The notes: generated from the sequence alone by a model not told the origin. Shown: positions 8,599-17,509, counted from the first letter of the stretch. The stretch: DNA of 64,000 nt from Aeromonas media (GCF_000819985.1 NZ_CDBZ01000198.1:60152-124151), one strand, 5' to 3'. A program made the numbers and translations.

Positions 8599-8640
8599 AG
8601 ATTACCCATGTGGTTGGATGAAAATGTGACATGCGTCACA
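8599..8640 (-). promoter_or_regulatory. CRP-dependent promoter of raiA
   Basis: A perfect CRP core TGTGACATGCGTCACA at 8625-8640 is followed on the minus strand by a -10-like TAATCT (8604-8599). The predicted transcript start near 8592 puts the CRP centre (8632.5) about 41 bp upstream, the classic class II position. Activation of yfiA/raiA by cAMP-CRP is known in E. coli. Confidence 0.75.
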
Positions 8641-8948
8641 AAACATCCCCTTGGTGATCCGGCAATCCCTAAATTGTGAGCTTTTCCCGTTTCATGCCAA
8701 AAACCGCTTGAGCTCAACGAAACGGGCAGGCAGTATGCGCGAATAGGATCGTTTCTGTCCCTCCCTTGGCAGCGCCTTGTGTCGACCCGATGTCTGGTTT
8801 TCACCGCTCAGTCTCGCATTTTCTCTACCCACATCGTTTATCGCATCGCAAAAGGATTGCCATGCGCCGGTGGTGATATGCGCACAAACGGACATGCTTT
8901 TCTGCATGTGTCGGGGTGGATAACGTGGTTGTAGTGTTGGAGTCGTAA
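8641..8948. other. Intergenic region upstream of the GGDEF-EAL gene
   Basis: This stretch separates the raiA promoter from the diguanylate cyclase/phosphodiesterase gene. It contains a small hairpin (ACATGC ... GCATGT near 8890-8910) and a TTGGAG Shine-Dalgarno at its end. I see no further gene and no c-di-GMP riboswitch consensus. Confidence 0.5.
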
Positions 8949-11468
8949 ATGAAGCAACAAGCCACCCAGATGATGTGGTTTTATGATCGGCAGCATGAGC
9001 AGTGGAGCCTGTCTGATCATCTCTCTTGCCAGCCCTGGCAGGAGGAAGGGGCTCATCCCTGGGCCCGCCAACTGGCAAAAGAAGATGTAGCCGGTTTCGC
9101 CGATTTTCTCGCAAGACTCCACCATTCGGGCCAACCCGGTCAGTTCATCGGCCACCTCTGCGATGAGGCTGGCACTGTGCATCATGTGCTCTGGTACGGC
9201 CAGTATGTGCCGGCCCAGCAGCTCTGCTGCGGCTGGCTGGCACCGCTGGAGATGTCCCACAATGCCGTGAGCCGCGCCGAGCCGTCAGCCGGCATCACTC
9301 CGCCACTTCCTCTGCTGCAGGCGCCCTTGCTGGCTCAGCTGGCGCAGGCGCTCTCCGCGAGGACTGGCCTCGATTTCTGTCATACCTTGGTCAACGAGCT
9401 GGCCCATATTCTGGGGGCCAACGCGGTCTGGCTGACGGAACGAGTGGGCCTTGACCGGCTCAGGGTGCTGGCGAGCCACGGCATCGACTTCAAGGAGTAT
9501 GCCCTGGCTGACATGCCCTGCCAGCAGCTCTACAGGCAGGGCGTCACCAGTGCGACCCCCGTGAGTGAACCTCTTATCGGCTGCACCTGCCTGCCCCCGG
9601 GCCAGCACTACTACGCCCAGCCACTGCTGGATCGCAGTGGCCAGATCCTGGGCCATCTCGCCCTGCTGTTCCCGAACCAGACCCAGACCGCCGATCTGGG
9701 ATCCGTGCTGACCATCTTCTCGGTGCGCATGGTGGCCGAGCTGGAGCGCCTGCAGAGCGACGCTCTGATGCGGCTTTCTGCGGTGGCGTTCGAAACCCAT
9801 GAAGGCATCATCATCACGGATCCCGACTTCAAGATCCTGCGGGTCAATTACGCCTTCAGCCAGATCACCGGCTTCGACAGCCAGGGAGTGATAGGCCTGC
9901 ACCTTGGCAACGACCTCTGGTCCGGTCTCGGGGGGCTAGGCTATGAGCTGAACGCCCTGGATCGCTGGCAGGGGGAGACCCTGCGTCTGCACGCCGACGG
10001 CCATGTCTATCCCCAGTGGGAAATCGTCACGCCGGTCCAGGATGACAAGGGGGGCATCAGCCACTATGTCATCTTCTTCGAAGACATCTCCGAGCGTAAG
10101 GCGGCGGAGCGCCGCATCCAGGATCTCGCCTATTACGACGAGCTGACCGGTTTGCCCAATCGCCGTCAGCTCCATGAGACCCTGGCCCAGGCGTTTGCGG
10201 AGGCGAGCCGCGAGCACCTGATCGGTGCCCTGCTGTTCATCGATCTCGATCACTTCAAGACCATCAACGACTCCCTGGGTCATGCCACTGGCGACTGGTT
10301 GCTCAAGGAGGTGGCGAGCCGCCTCAAGCGGTTGGTGCGACAGGGGGATTGTCTGGCCCGACTCGGTGGTGACGAGTTCGTGTTGCTGCTGCCCGGCCTC
10401 TCCATCAGCCCGCCCCAGGCCGAGATGCAGGCCGACCTCATCGCGGAGCGGCTCATCGGGGAGATTGCCGCCCCTTACAGTCACGGCGGCCAGGTGCTGC
10501 ACATCGGAGCCAGCGTCGGTATCACCCTGTTCCCTGGCCGGGAGCAGGAAGCCGGGGACCTGCTCAAGCAGGCCGACACCGCCATGTATCAGGCCAAGTC
10601 GGCGGGCCGCAAGACGCGGCGTTTCTTCGATGCTTCCATGCAGTTGCAGGCTGATCGGCGCCTGCTCATTCACAACGAACTGCGCAGTGCCCTCAACAAT
10701 CAGGAGCTGACCCTCCACTATCAACCCCAGCACATGGTCGAAGGGGGTGACATCATCGGGGTGGAGGCGCTTATCCGCTGGCAGCCGCCGGGGCGGGCCC
10801 TGGTCTCTCCTGCGGAGTTCATCCCCATCGCAGAGGAGACGGATCTCATCGTCGACATCGGCAATTGGGTGTTGCATGAGGCCTGTACCCAATATGTCTC
10901 CTGGGAGGAGAACGGGATCCACGTGCCCCAGCTGTCGGTCAACGTCAGTGCCAAGCAGTTCCATGCCCACGATTTCGTCGATCGCATTCACGATGTGCTG
11001 GCCGCCACCGGCATGGACCCCTCCTGTCTGAACCTGGAGATCACCGAGTCCGTGGTGCTCGGCCATGCGGAGGACACCATCAGCAAGATGGCCGAGCTCA
11101 AGACCCTTGGCATCAGCTTCGCCATCGATGATTTCGGTGCGGGCTACTCCTCCCTGAGCTACCTCAAACGGCTGCCCGCCGATGAACTCAAGATCGACCG
11201 ATCCTTCATCCAGGACATCCCCAAGGATGGTGACAACATGGCCATCGTCGAGGCGGTGATCGCCATGGCCCGCCACATGGGATTCAACGTGACGGCCGAG
11301 GGGGTCGAGTCCCGCCAGCAGCTGGAATTCCTGCAGGCGCAGGGCTGCCATTTCTTCCAGGGCTATCTTGCCTCCAAGCCGCTGCCCGTGCCCTATCTGG
11401 AGCGCTACATCAGCCGCCTGACCCGCCATGATCGCGCCGCTCCTGCCGACAAAAATAGTGTGGCGTAG
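8949..11468 (+). CDS. GAF-PAS-GGDEF-EAL cyclic-di-GMP turnover protein
   Basis: An 839-residue cytoplasmic signalling protein. After an unassigned N-terminal region come a GAF-like domain (about residues 128-265), a PAS/PAC domain (about 272-385, with FEDISERKAAERRI), a GGDEF domain (about 396-560) and an EAL domain (about 580-825). The GGDEF motif is intact (LARLGGDEFVLL, near 472), with an RxxD inhibitory site (RQGD) five residues before it. The EAL domain keeps the catalytic set (VEALIRW, LNLEITES, IDDFGAGYSS, LKIDRSFI, AEGVES). Both activities are therefore possible, with GAF/PAS ligands probably choosing the direction. It has no membrane segment and is probably monocistronic. Confidence 0.92.
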   Translation: MKQQATQMMWFYDRQHEQWSLSDHLSCQPWQEEGAHPWARQLAKEDVAGFADFLARLHHSGQPGQFIGHLCDEAGTVHHVLWYGQYVPAQQLCCGWLAPLEMSHNAVSRAEPSAGITPPLPLLQAPLLAQLAQALSARTGLDFCHTLVNELAHILGANAVWLTERVGLDRLRVLASHGIDFKEYALADMPCQQLYRQGVTSATPVSEPLIGCTCLPPGQHYYAQPLLDRSGQILGHLALLFPNQTQTADLGSVLTIFSVRMVAELERLQSDALMRLSAVAFETHEGIIITDPDFKILRVNYAFSQITGFDSQGVIGLHLGNDLWSGLGGLGYELNALDRWQGETLRLHADGHVYPQWEIVTPVQDDKGGISHYVIFFEDISERKAAERRIQDLAYYDELTGLPNRRQLHETLAQAFAEASREHLIGALLFIDLDHFKTINDSLGHATGDWLLKEVASRLKRLVRQGDCLARLGGDEFVLLLPGLSISPPQAEMQADLIAERLIGEIAAPYSHGGQVLHIGASVGITLFPGREQEAGDLLKQADTAMYQAKSAGRKTRRFFDASMQLQADRRLLIHNELRSALNNQELTLHYQPQHMVEGGDIIGVEALIRWQPPGRALVSPAEFIPIAEETDLIVDIGNWVLHEACTQYVSWEENGIHVPQLSVNVSAKQFHAHDFVDRIHDVLAATGMDPSCLNLEITESVVLGHAEDTISKMAELKTLGISFAIDDFGAGYSSLSYLKRLPADELKIDRSFIQDIPKDGDNMAIVEAVIAMARHMGFNVTAEGVESRQQLEFLQAQGCHFFQGYLASKPLPVPYLERYISRLTRHDRAAPADKNSVA

Positions 11469-11545
11469 CGCCCATATTTAACGGGTAGAATGAAGGTATC
11501 TCACCACCGCCAACGGGCGGTGGTTATGCCTCTTCTTAAGGGAGA

Positions 11546-13471
11546 ATGCCTTTCGTGAAAGCCGTGCAGGGAATCATCTTTTCGGCGCTGTGCGTGCCAG
11601 GGCTTGTGGCACCCGTCTTTGCGCAAACCATGGAGCAGTCCCTCTATCGTGAGGGCTATGACGCCGTGCGTGCCAACGATCAGGAGCGCTTCCAGCAGAT
11701 CCGCGCCCGTCTCAACCACTATCCGCTGCTGCCCTATCTGGATTACTACCAGCTGGCGTTCCGGCCCGGGGCGGCAGATTACAACGACGTGACCCGTTTC
11801 ATCCGCCAGCACGGGGATACCCCCCAGTCCAACCGTCTGGAGCGCGCTTACCTCACCTACCTGGCCCAGAGCCAGCAGTGGTCCCAATTCCTGCGCTTCT
11901 ACCCGGCCAAGCCGAACTCCACCGATCTGCTCTGCATGCACTACCAGGCCCGCTACTACACCGGCCACAAGAGCGAGGCCCTGCAGGAAGCGGGCAAGCT
12001 CTGGCTGAGCGGCCAGTCCAGGCCCGATGCCTGCGATCCCCTGTTCCAGCTCTGGCAGCAGGCAGGCCTGCGCACCCAGGAGAAGATCTGGCAGCGGATG
12101 AACCTGGCTTTCGAGGCGCAGAACCCCAATCTCATCCGCCACCTCGGCGCCCAGCTGGGGGGGAGTCTGAAATCCTATGGGGATCAGATGATTGCCCTGT
12201 TTGAGCAACCGGCCAGGGTGATGAACCCGGTTTATTTCACGACGGCGCCGCAGTCGAGGCAGTTGCTCTCCCTGGGCCTGGCCCGCTATGCCAACGAGCA
12301 ACCCGAGCCCGCCCTGCGCCAGCTGGGGGAGATGAAACGCCGCTTCGGCCTGAACCAGGGCGAGGTTGCTCGGGTGGAGCGGGCCGCCGCCCGCCGCCTG
12401 CTGCTGGACAGATCCACCGCCCAGCGCAGCTGGCTGGACGCGACCCTGGTGCGGATGAAGGATGCCGAGCTGGTGGAGCTGCGGGCACGCCTCGCCATCT
12501 GGGAGCAGGATTGGCGCGGCCTCGAAGGCTGGGTCAAGCGGATGCCCATGGCACTGCAGAAGGAGGATCGCTGGCGCTACTGGCTGGCACGCTCCCTGGA
12601 GGTGCAGGGGCGGCAAAAACCGGCGCGGGAGCTTTATCTCGAGACCGCCAATCTGCGCGGCTTCTATGGCTTCATGGCGGCGCAGCGCACCGGTGTGCCC
12701 TATCGCATCAAGAACCAGAGCGTGGGGCACAAGGTGCCGGACTGGCGCACCGCCAGCAGCCGCTGGCCTTTCCTGGTGCGGGTGCGCGAGCTGCTGGCGA
12801 TGAACGAGATCGCGGCGGCGCGTTCCGAGTGGATCCACAACATGGATCGCAACCCCGTGGCCCAGCGCCTGGAGTTCGGTCATATCGCCCTCAACCAGGG
12901 CTGGCACGAGCTGGCGATCCTCTCCAGCATCCGGGCCGAGGCCTGGGATGCGCTGGACTTGCGTTTCCCCTTGCCCCTCAAGCGTACCTTCTCCCAGATG
13001 GCGCAGGAGCGCACCATGAACACCAGCCTGCTCTATGCCATCTCTCGTCAGGAGAGCGCCCTCTATCCGCTGGCGCAGTCGCCGGTCGGGGCGCGTGGCC
13101 TGATGCAGCTGATGCCAGCCACCGCGAGAGAGACCGCCAGCAAGCTGGGAGTACCCTATCGCAACGAGCAGCAGCTGTTCGACCCGGCCATGAACATTCG
13201 CCTCGGCAGCGCCTATCTCAAGCGGCTGCTGGACGTGTATGACGGCAACCGGATCCTGGCGGCGGCGGCCTACAATGCGGGCCCCGGCAGGGTCAAACGC
13301 TGGCGGGAACAGAGCACGAACAAACCGATGGATGTCTGGGTGGAGAGCATCCCCTATCGGGAGACACGCAACTACGTCCAGAACGTGCTCTCCTTCGATC
13401 TCATCTACCAGCACAAGCTGCAGCAACCCCTGCGTTTCATGTCGGAACGCGAGCTCAATCACGCCTATTGA
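11546..13471 (+). CDS. slt: Soluble lytic murein transglycosylase (Slt70)
   Basis: A 641-residue periplasmic exo-lytic transglycosylase that cleaves the MurNAc-GlcNAc bond of peptidoglycan with 1,6-anhydro product formation. A signal peptide (residues 1-27, ending VFAQT) is followed by a long helical superhelix (about 30-450) and the C-terminal SLT domain. The catalytic Glu is in SRQESALYPLAQSPVGARG (near residue 503), followed by GLMQLMPATA and AAAYNAGPGR. The family length matches. The ATG at 11546 sits almost on top of the GGGAG; a GTG at 11555 has better spacing and may be the true start. A LacI-type regulator follows on the same strand. Confidence 0.94.
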   Translation: MPFVKAVQGIIFSALCVPGLVAPVFAQTMEQSLYREGYDAVRANDQERFQQIRARLNHYPLLPYLDYYQLAFRPGAADYNDVTRFIRQHGDTPQSNRLERAYLTYLAQSQQWSQFLRFYPAKPNSTDLLCMHYQARYYTGHKSEALQEAGKLWLSGQSRPDACDPLFQLWQQAGLRTQEKIWQRMNLAFEAQNPNLIRHLGAQLGGSLKSYGDQMIALFEQPARVMNPVYFTTAPQSRQLLSLGLARYANEQPEPALRQLGEMKRRFGLNQGEVARVERAAARRLLLDRSTAQRSWLDATLVRMKDAELVELRARLAIWEQDWRGLEGWVKRMPMALQKEDRWRYWLARSLEVQGRQKPARELYLETANLRGFYGFMAAQRTGVPYRIKNQSVGHKVPDWRTASSRWPFLVRVRELLAMNEIAAARSEWIHNMDRNPVAQRLEFGHIALNQGWHELAILSSIRAEAWDALDLRFPLPLKRTFSQMAQERTMNTSLLYAISRQESALYPLAQSPVGARGLMQLMPATARETASKLGVPYRNEQQLFDPAMNIRLGSAYLKRLLDVYDGNRILAAAAYNAGPGRVKRWREQSTNKPMDVWVESIPYRETRNYVQNVLSFDLIYQHKLQQPLRFMSERELNHAY

Positions 13472-13648
13472 GCGCGGGGGCAGTCGTGTCAGCGACTGCC
13501 TCCCATTCTTGCCTCAGAATGGTTATTATCCCTTAAGCTTTGTTACAAAAGGAAACCTGTCAGGTGATCGGGCGCCGCGTCTTGGTCTGACTGGTTCGAT
13601 ATAATGCCCGATCAACACAGACAGGCTTCCCCAACAAAGGAATTGAGA

Positions 13649-14647
13649 GTGGCAACTATCAAAGACGTATCTCAGCTGGCGAATGTGTCCATTTCGACGG
13701 TGTCGCGAGTCATCAACAACACGGCGCAGGTTGCACCCGAGAAGCGCGAGGCCGTGCTCGCGGCCATGAAGGAGCTGAGCTTTCGTCCAAACAGCTTCGC
13801 CCAGGCCCTGGTAAGCAAGCGTTCCAACTGCATCGGTGTCCTGGTTGGGGATCTCTGTGGTGGCCCCTTCTTCGCCCAGATGATGCGTGGCATCGAGAGC
13901 ATGGTCGACAAGGCGAACAAGTTCACCATAGTGGTCTCCGGCAACCACGACGCGGCCCGGGAGCGTCACGCCATCCAGGCGCTGCTGCAACGCCAGTGTG
14001 ACGCCCTGATCCTGCACAGCAAGGCGCTGCCGGACGAGGAGCTGAGCGAGCTGGCGTCGGGGTCCACCCCCATCGTCTTCATCAATCGCCAGGTGCCGGG
14101 CTGCGAGGAGCGCTGCGTCTGGCTCGACAACCAGGCGGGCATCACCACGGCCTGCCAGCACCTGCTGGATGCGGGACACAGCCGGATCGCCTTCATCACC
14201 TCGGATGACGAGGAGTTCGTCGATGGCCAGCAACGGATGGCCGGCTATCGCGTCGCCCTGCAACGGGCCGGCATCGAGCTGGATCCCGCCCTCATCGGTC
14301 GCGCCTTTGCCGACGAGAAGGGGGGCTATGTGGCCATGAGCGAGCTGCTGGAGCGCGGCGTTCCCTTCACTGCCGTGCTGGGCTTCAATGATGCCATGGT
14401 GGCGGGTGCCATCTCCTGCCTGCTGGAGCGGGGCTACAAGATACCGCAACAGGTCTCGGTGGTCGGCTTCGACGACATCCCCTATGCCCGTTACATCTAT
14501 CCCAAGCTCACCACGGTGCGCTACCCCATCGAGGAGATGGGAGAGCGGGCCGCAGAGCTGGCCTTGCGCCTGCTGGATCACAAGCCGGTGGAGGGTCTGG
14601 CGCTCAAGTTTGAAGCGGAACTGGTACGCCGGGAGTCTGTGGCCTGA
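13649..14647 (+). CDS. LacI/GalR-family transcriptional regulator
   Basis: A 332-residue repressor-type protein. The N-terminal helix-turn-helix starts VATIKDVSQLANVSISTVSR, followed by the hinge helix (NSFAQALVSKRS) and a periplasmic-binding-protein-like sensor domain (GVLVGDLCGGPFFAQMM to the C-terminus, with GFDDIPYARYIYP). The start was moved to GTG at 13649 because the family begins MATIKDV and AAGGA lies 7 nt upstream; an in-frame ATG at 13604 would add 15 unrelated residues. The effector is unknown, probably a sugar. It resembles GalR/AscG-type proteins. A palindrome suited to this family lies just downstream. Confidence 0.85.
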   Translation: MATIKDVSQLANVSISTVSRVINNTAQVAPEKREAVLAAMKELSFRPNSFAQALVSKRSNCIGVLVGDLCGGPFFAQMMRGIESMVDKANKFTIVVSGNHDAARERHAIQALLQRQCDALILHSKALPDEELSELASGSTPIVFINRQVPGCEERCVWLDNQAGITTACQHLLDAGHSRIAFITSDDEEFVDGQQRMAGYRVALQRAGIELDPALIGRAFADEKGGYVAMSELLERGVPFTAVLGFNDAMVAGAISCLLERGYKIPQQVSVVGFDDIPYARYIYPKLTTVRYPIEEMGERAAELALRLLDHKPVEGLALKFEAELVRRESVA

Positions 14648-14654
14648 GCGATGG

Positions 14655-14678
14655 ATTGGCCCCAAGTGGGCCAATTTT
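14655..14678 (+). terminator. Intrinsic terminator after the LacI-type regulator
   Basis: ATTGGCCC, loop CAAGT, GGGCCAAT and TTTT, immediately after the regulator stop codon. Confidence 0.85.
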
Positions 14679-14690
14679 CTCGCCAAACAT

Positions 14691-14704
14691 TGAAAGCGCT
14701 TTCA
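14691..14704. promoter_or_regulatory. LacI/GalR-type operator palindrome
   Basis: TGAAAGCGCTTTCA is a perfect 14-bp palindrome with the central CG typical of LacI-family operators. It lies between the regulator gene and a promoter-leader region for the next gene, so the neighbouring regulator may control that transcript. The pairing of this regulator with this site is inference. Confidence 0.6.
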
Positions 14705-14739
14705 GAAATCCTTTTCAACTGTGATCAGCTTCAAAGCTT

Positions 14740-14894
14740 TATAACCGCGCAGTCACTAGCATAGGCCCCACGAATTAGGAGCGTGCGCTCCCGATTTTCC
14801 CGCTGTGGGAGGTAACCGGTTCATCCGGCTATTTCCTTCGTTACTTTCGACGGTCATCATAGGATGGCCGTTTTTTTTTGCCGAGATTTTGCCG
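14740..14894 (+). promoter_or_regulatory. Structured leader RNA with promoter-like -10 (possible attenuator or small RNA)
   Basis: A -10-like TATAAC at 14740-14745 would start a transcript near 14752. The next 120 nt contain nested pairings: CCCAC (near 14768) with GTGGG (near 14804), enclosing the hairpin GGAGCG TG CGCTCC, then CCGGTTCATCCGG. A strong terminator with nine T residues follows at 14851-14879, 15 nt before the next start codon. This is the layout of a riboswitch or attenuator, or of a small RNA gene. I cannot match it to a known class. Confidence 0.45.
14851..14879 (+). terminator. Intrinsic terminator in the leader of the epimerase-like gene
   Basis: CGGTCATC, loop ATAG, GATGGCCG (one G-U pair) followed by nine T residues. 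It lies before, not after, the coding region, so it would attenuate the downstream gene or end a small RNA. Confidence 0.8.
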
Positions 14895-15710
14895 ATGACG
14901 ACCGAACATGAGTATCAGACGGGAATAGTGGGTGCAGGCTGGCTGGGGTTGCCGTTGGCCCGGGCATTGCAGGCGCAGGGCCAGTCCGTCGCCGTGACAG
15001 TCAGCTCCCTCGAGAAGGCGACCCGGTTGCGTGACGGGGGCATCGCGGCCTGGCCGCTGCTGCTGGCCCCGGACATGGCGGGCCCGCTGCCGTTTCGCTG
15101 CCGCGATCTGGTGATCTGCGTGCCCCCCAGCAAGACCGAGGATTACCCGGCGTCGGTGGCACGGCTGTGTCAGCTGGCCAGGGCGGCAGGTGCTGGCAAG
15201 GTGCTCTTTATCAGCGCGACCTCGGTGTGGGCGCCAGGGCAGGGGGAGGATGAGACCCCGAGTCCGGCCAGCGCCAGGGGAGAGCGGATGCGGGCGGCAG
15301 AACTGGCTGTCCAGGAGGGCGGCTTTGCGTGTGCCATGGTGCTGCGTCCGGCCGGCCTCTACGGCCCGGACAGGCACCCCGGGCGCTTCCTCGTGGGCAA
15401 GACGCTGGCAGGAGGAGGGCAGGCGGTGAACCTGGTGCATCTGGACGATGTGGTGGCGGCCTGCCAGCTGATGCTGGCGGTGGGGCAGGATGGGGACGCC
15501 TATAACCTGAGCGCCCCGGTCCACCCGCGCCGGGAGCAGCTCTATCCCTTCGCGAGCCGTCTGCTCGGGCTGGCGCCCCCTCAGTTCATCGAGCCGGCGG
15601 GGGATTTTTCCCCCATCGAGGGACAACGCATCTGCCAGCGACTGGGTTTTGTCTATCGCTGGCCGGATCCGGCCCACTGGTTTGCCGCGCAGGCGTCCTT
15701 GCAAGGGTGA
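14895..15710 (+). CDS. NAD-dependent epimerase-like SDR protein (YeeZ-like)
   Basis: A 271-residue Rossmann-fold protein of the extended short-chain dehydrogenase type. The nucleotide-binding glycine motif is GIVGAGWLGLPLA (residues 10-22). Later elements are ISATSVWAPG, LRPAGLYGPDRHPGRFL and VNLVHLDDVVAACQLML, the last typical of epimerase-like proteins. The usual catalytic YxxxK is not obvious, as in E. coli YeeZ. The ATG at 14895 was chosen because homologous sequence starts there; its Shine-Dalgarno is weak. It lies behind a terminator-containing leader. The substrate is unknown. Confidence 0.75.
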   Translation: MTTEHEYQTGIVGAGWLGLPLARALQAQGQSVAVTVSSLEKATRLRDGGIAAWPLLLAPDMAGPLPFRCRDLVICVPPSKTEDYPASVARLCQLARAAGAGKVLFISATSVWAPGQGEDETPSPASARGERMRAAELAVQEGGFACAMVLRPAGLYGPDRHPGRFLVGKTLAGGGQAVNLVHLDDVVAACQLMLAVGQDGDAYNLSAPVHPRREQLYPFASRLLGLAPPQFIEPAGDFSPIEGQRICQRLGFVYRWPDPAHWFAAQASLQG

Positions 15711-15853
15711 GTCAGGATGGGCTTCAACCTGGTCTTCTTTGCCGATAGCTGGGCCCGCGAGCCTTGTGCGGTGCGGGCCCGCCGGGCAATTGAGGTTTGC
15801 CAAGGGCGGGATCGCCCCCTATCATGCCGCCATCCATGATAGAGAGAGCAGTA

Positions 15854-16252
15854 ATGATGGAAGAGACAAAGCGTCATCCCGATGGGGAGCTGTTGCTGAG
15901 AACCCTGGCGATGCCAGCCGATACCAACCCCAATGGCGATATCTTCGGGGGCTGGATCATGTCCCAGATGGATATAGGTGGGGGCATCATGGCCAAGGAG
16001 CTGGCAAAAGGACGCATCTGTACCGTCTCGGTGGAGGGCATGACCTTCCACAGCCCGGTCAAGGTGGGCGACGTGGTGTGCTGCTACGGTCGCTGCCTGA
16101 AGGTGGGGCGCAGCTCCATGCGCCTCAAGTTGGAGGTCTGGGTCAAGCCGGTGCTGCGGGAGAACGAGGCCCAGCGTTACTGTGTGACGGAAGGGGTCTT
16201 TACCTACGTGGCCATCGACGATCAGGGTAAATCACGCCCCGTTCCGGTCTGA
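15854..16252 (+). CDS. yciA: YciA-type acyl-CoA thioesterase (hotdog fold)
   Basis: A 132-residue single hotdog-domain protein that hydrolyses a broad range of acyl-CoA esters to free CoA and fatty acid. Family marks are the active-site region ADTNPNGDIFGGWIMSQMD (with the catalytic Asp), the HSPVKVGDVV strand and the VTEGVFTYVAID strand. The length matches E. coli YciA. The start MMEETKRHPDGE at 15854 has only a GA-rich Shine-Dalgarno; an ATG at 15836 is a possible alternative. It appears monocistronic. Confidence 0.9.
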   Translation: MMEETKRHPDGELLLRTLAMPADTNPNGDIFGGWIMSQMDIGGGIMAKELAKGRICTVSVEGMTFHSPVKVGDVVCCYGRCLKVGRSSMRLKLEVWVKPVLRENEAQRYCVTEGVFTYVAIDDQGKSRPVPV

Positions 16253-16258
16253 ATCTGC

Positions 16259-16483
16259 TCAGATGAGCCGGGCGTTGATGATGGATATTTCCTGCTCAAG
16301 CCCGGTTTTTTGCCGTATCATGCGTTCCAGCATCTCTTCCGAGCCGACGCACTGATCCGTGTCGAACAGACAGAGATCGCACTGGGGATCCCGTCTGATC
16401 TGATAGATGGTGGAAAGCTCCACTTGATGACAAGTTCCTTGTTGATCATAAAATGTCACACGGTACTGGTGCTGTCTCGCCAT
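16259..16483 (-). CDS. Small hypothetical protein with several cysteines
   Basis: A 74-residue protein starting MARQHQYRVTFYDQQGTCHQ and containing the cluster RRDPQCDLCLFDTDQC. Four Cys residues in total might bind a metal, but there is no zinc-finger pattern I recognise. The start at 16483 was preferred over 16498 because AGGGA lies 8 nt before it. It converges on yciA, 6 bp from its stop. No family is recognised. Confidence 0.5.
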   Translation of the reverse strand: MARQHQYRVTFYDQQGTCHQVELSTIYQIRRDPQCDLCLFDTDQCVGSEEMLERMIRQKTGLEQEISIINARLI

Positions 16484-16594
16484 TGCGGGATCCCTCATGG
16501 ATGAGTCGGGCCGGACACGAATAATGAGACTAGTCGGCGTCTATGACCTCTGTGAGGCTCATGGTACGTTGCAGAGGCAGGTGATTGTTAGCCA

Positions 16595-17440
16595 ATGAAA
16601 AATAGTTATCGGATTCTGGGGACGTCCCTGCTGACGCTGGGGCTGGTTGGTTGTTTCGAGGTGCCGGATCAGGATCACCTGGTTACGGCGGCGGGCATAG
16701 TGCCCGGCGTCGATTGTCAGAAGCCGCCTCTGGTGGCGCTGGCTTCCACCGCCTTGCCCCGCGAGTTCGGCATCACCGTCTGGAATCTCTACAAGGGTCA
16801 GCGCAAGAACTGGCGTGAAGGGCTGAATGAATATGCCAAGTCTCAGGATCTGGTGCTGCTGCAGGAGTCGGCGACCCGGCCCGAGATGCTGCACTGGCTG
16901 CGTGCGGGTGATTTTCAGTGGCAACAGCTGCAGGCGTTCACCCAGGGAGGCGTCTCCTTCGGTGTCATGACGGTGGCCAAGACACCGCAGGCCTTCGTCT
17001 GTGGTGTGCGCTCCCCCGAGCCGCTGCTGCGCATCCCCAAGTCCGGTCTGGTGAGTCTCTACCCCTTGCAGGGGGATCCTGACGGTGTGCTGGTGGTCAA
17101 CCTGCATGCGGTCAATTTCGAGTTAGGGATGGCCACCTTCCGCGAACAGCTCAACGATCTGACCGCCTTGATCCATCGCCATCAGGGCCCTGTCATCCTG
17201 GGGGGAGACTTCAACACCTGGAGCGACAAGCGCGAGTTCTGGCTGAACAAGCTGGTCGGCGAGCTCGGCCTGCAGGAAGCCATTCCCGTGCCCGACTTGC
17301 GTCGAACCGCCTTCGGCCGTCCGCTGGATCACCTCTACTACCGCAACCTGGACCTGGTGGAAGTGAGCTCACCGGCCACCGATGCCTCGGACCATAATCC
17401 CATCATGGCGCGGTTCGCGGCCCAGGCCATCACCCCCTGA
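16595..17440 (+). CDS. Endonuclease/exonuclease/phosphatase-family lipoprotein (YafD-like)
   Basis: A 281-residue protein with an EEP fold. The N-terminus carries a lipoprotein signal with lipobox LVGC (Cys20). EEP motifs follow in order: VWNLYKG, LLQES (metal-binding Glu), VNLHAVNF, GGDFNTWSDK, RPLDHLYYR and ASDHNPIMARF. These form the usual metal-dependent phosphodiesterase or phosphatase site. The substrate cannot be deduced. A YafD-like protein is found near gloB-mltD in enteric bacteria, which agrees with the neighbours here. It is a single gene closed by a shared terminator. Confidence 0.85.
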   Translation: MKNSYRILGTSLLTLGLVGCFEVPDQDHLVTAAGIVPGVDCQKPPLVALASTALPREFGITVWNLYKGQRKNWREGLNEYAKSQDLVLLQESATRPEMLHWLRAGDFQWQQLQAFTQGGVSFGVMTVAKTPQAFVCGVRSPEPLLRIPKSGLVSLYPLQGDPDGVLVVNLHAVNFELGMATFREQLNDLTALIHRHQGPVILGGDFNTWSDKREFWLNKLVGELGLQEAIPVPDLRRTAFGRPLDHLYYRNLDLVEVSSPATDASDHNPIMARFAAQAITP

Positions 17441-17459
17441 GGGGTGATAGATGGTAGAT

Positions 17460-17493
17460 AAAAAAATACCCCGCACTCGCGGGGTATTTTTTT
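17460..17493. terminator. Bidirectional intrinsic terminator
   Basis: AAAAAATACCCCGC, loop ACTC, GCGGGGTATTTTTTT. T runs on both strands serve the EEP lipoprotein gene and the convergent mltD. Confidence 0.95.
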
Positions 17494-17509
17494 GTATGGT
17501 GATAAGCAA

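Noticed and set aside
11501..13462. A 653-codon minus-strand frame opposite slt, and a similar one at 9936-11429 opposite the GGDEF-EAL gene
   Set aside because: Both are antisense shadows; the plus strand has complete catalytic motifs and proper ribosome-binding sites.
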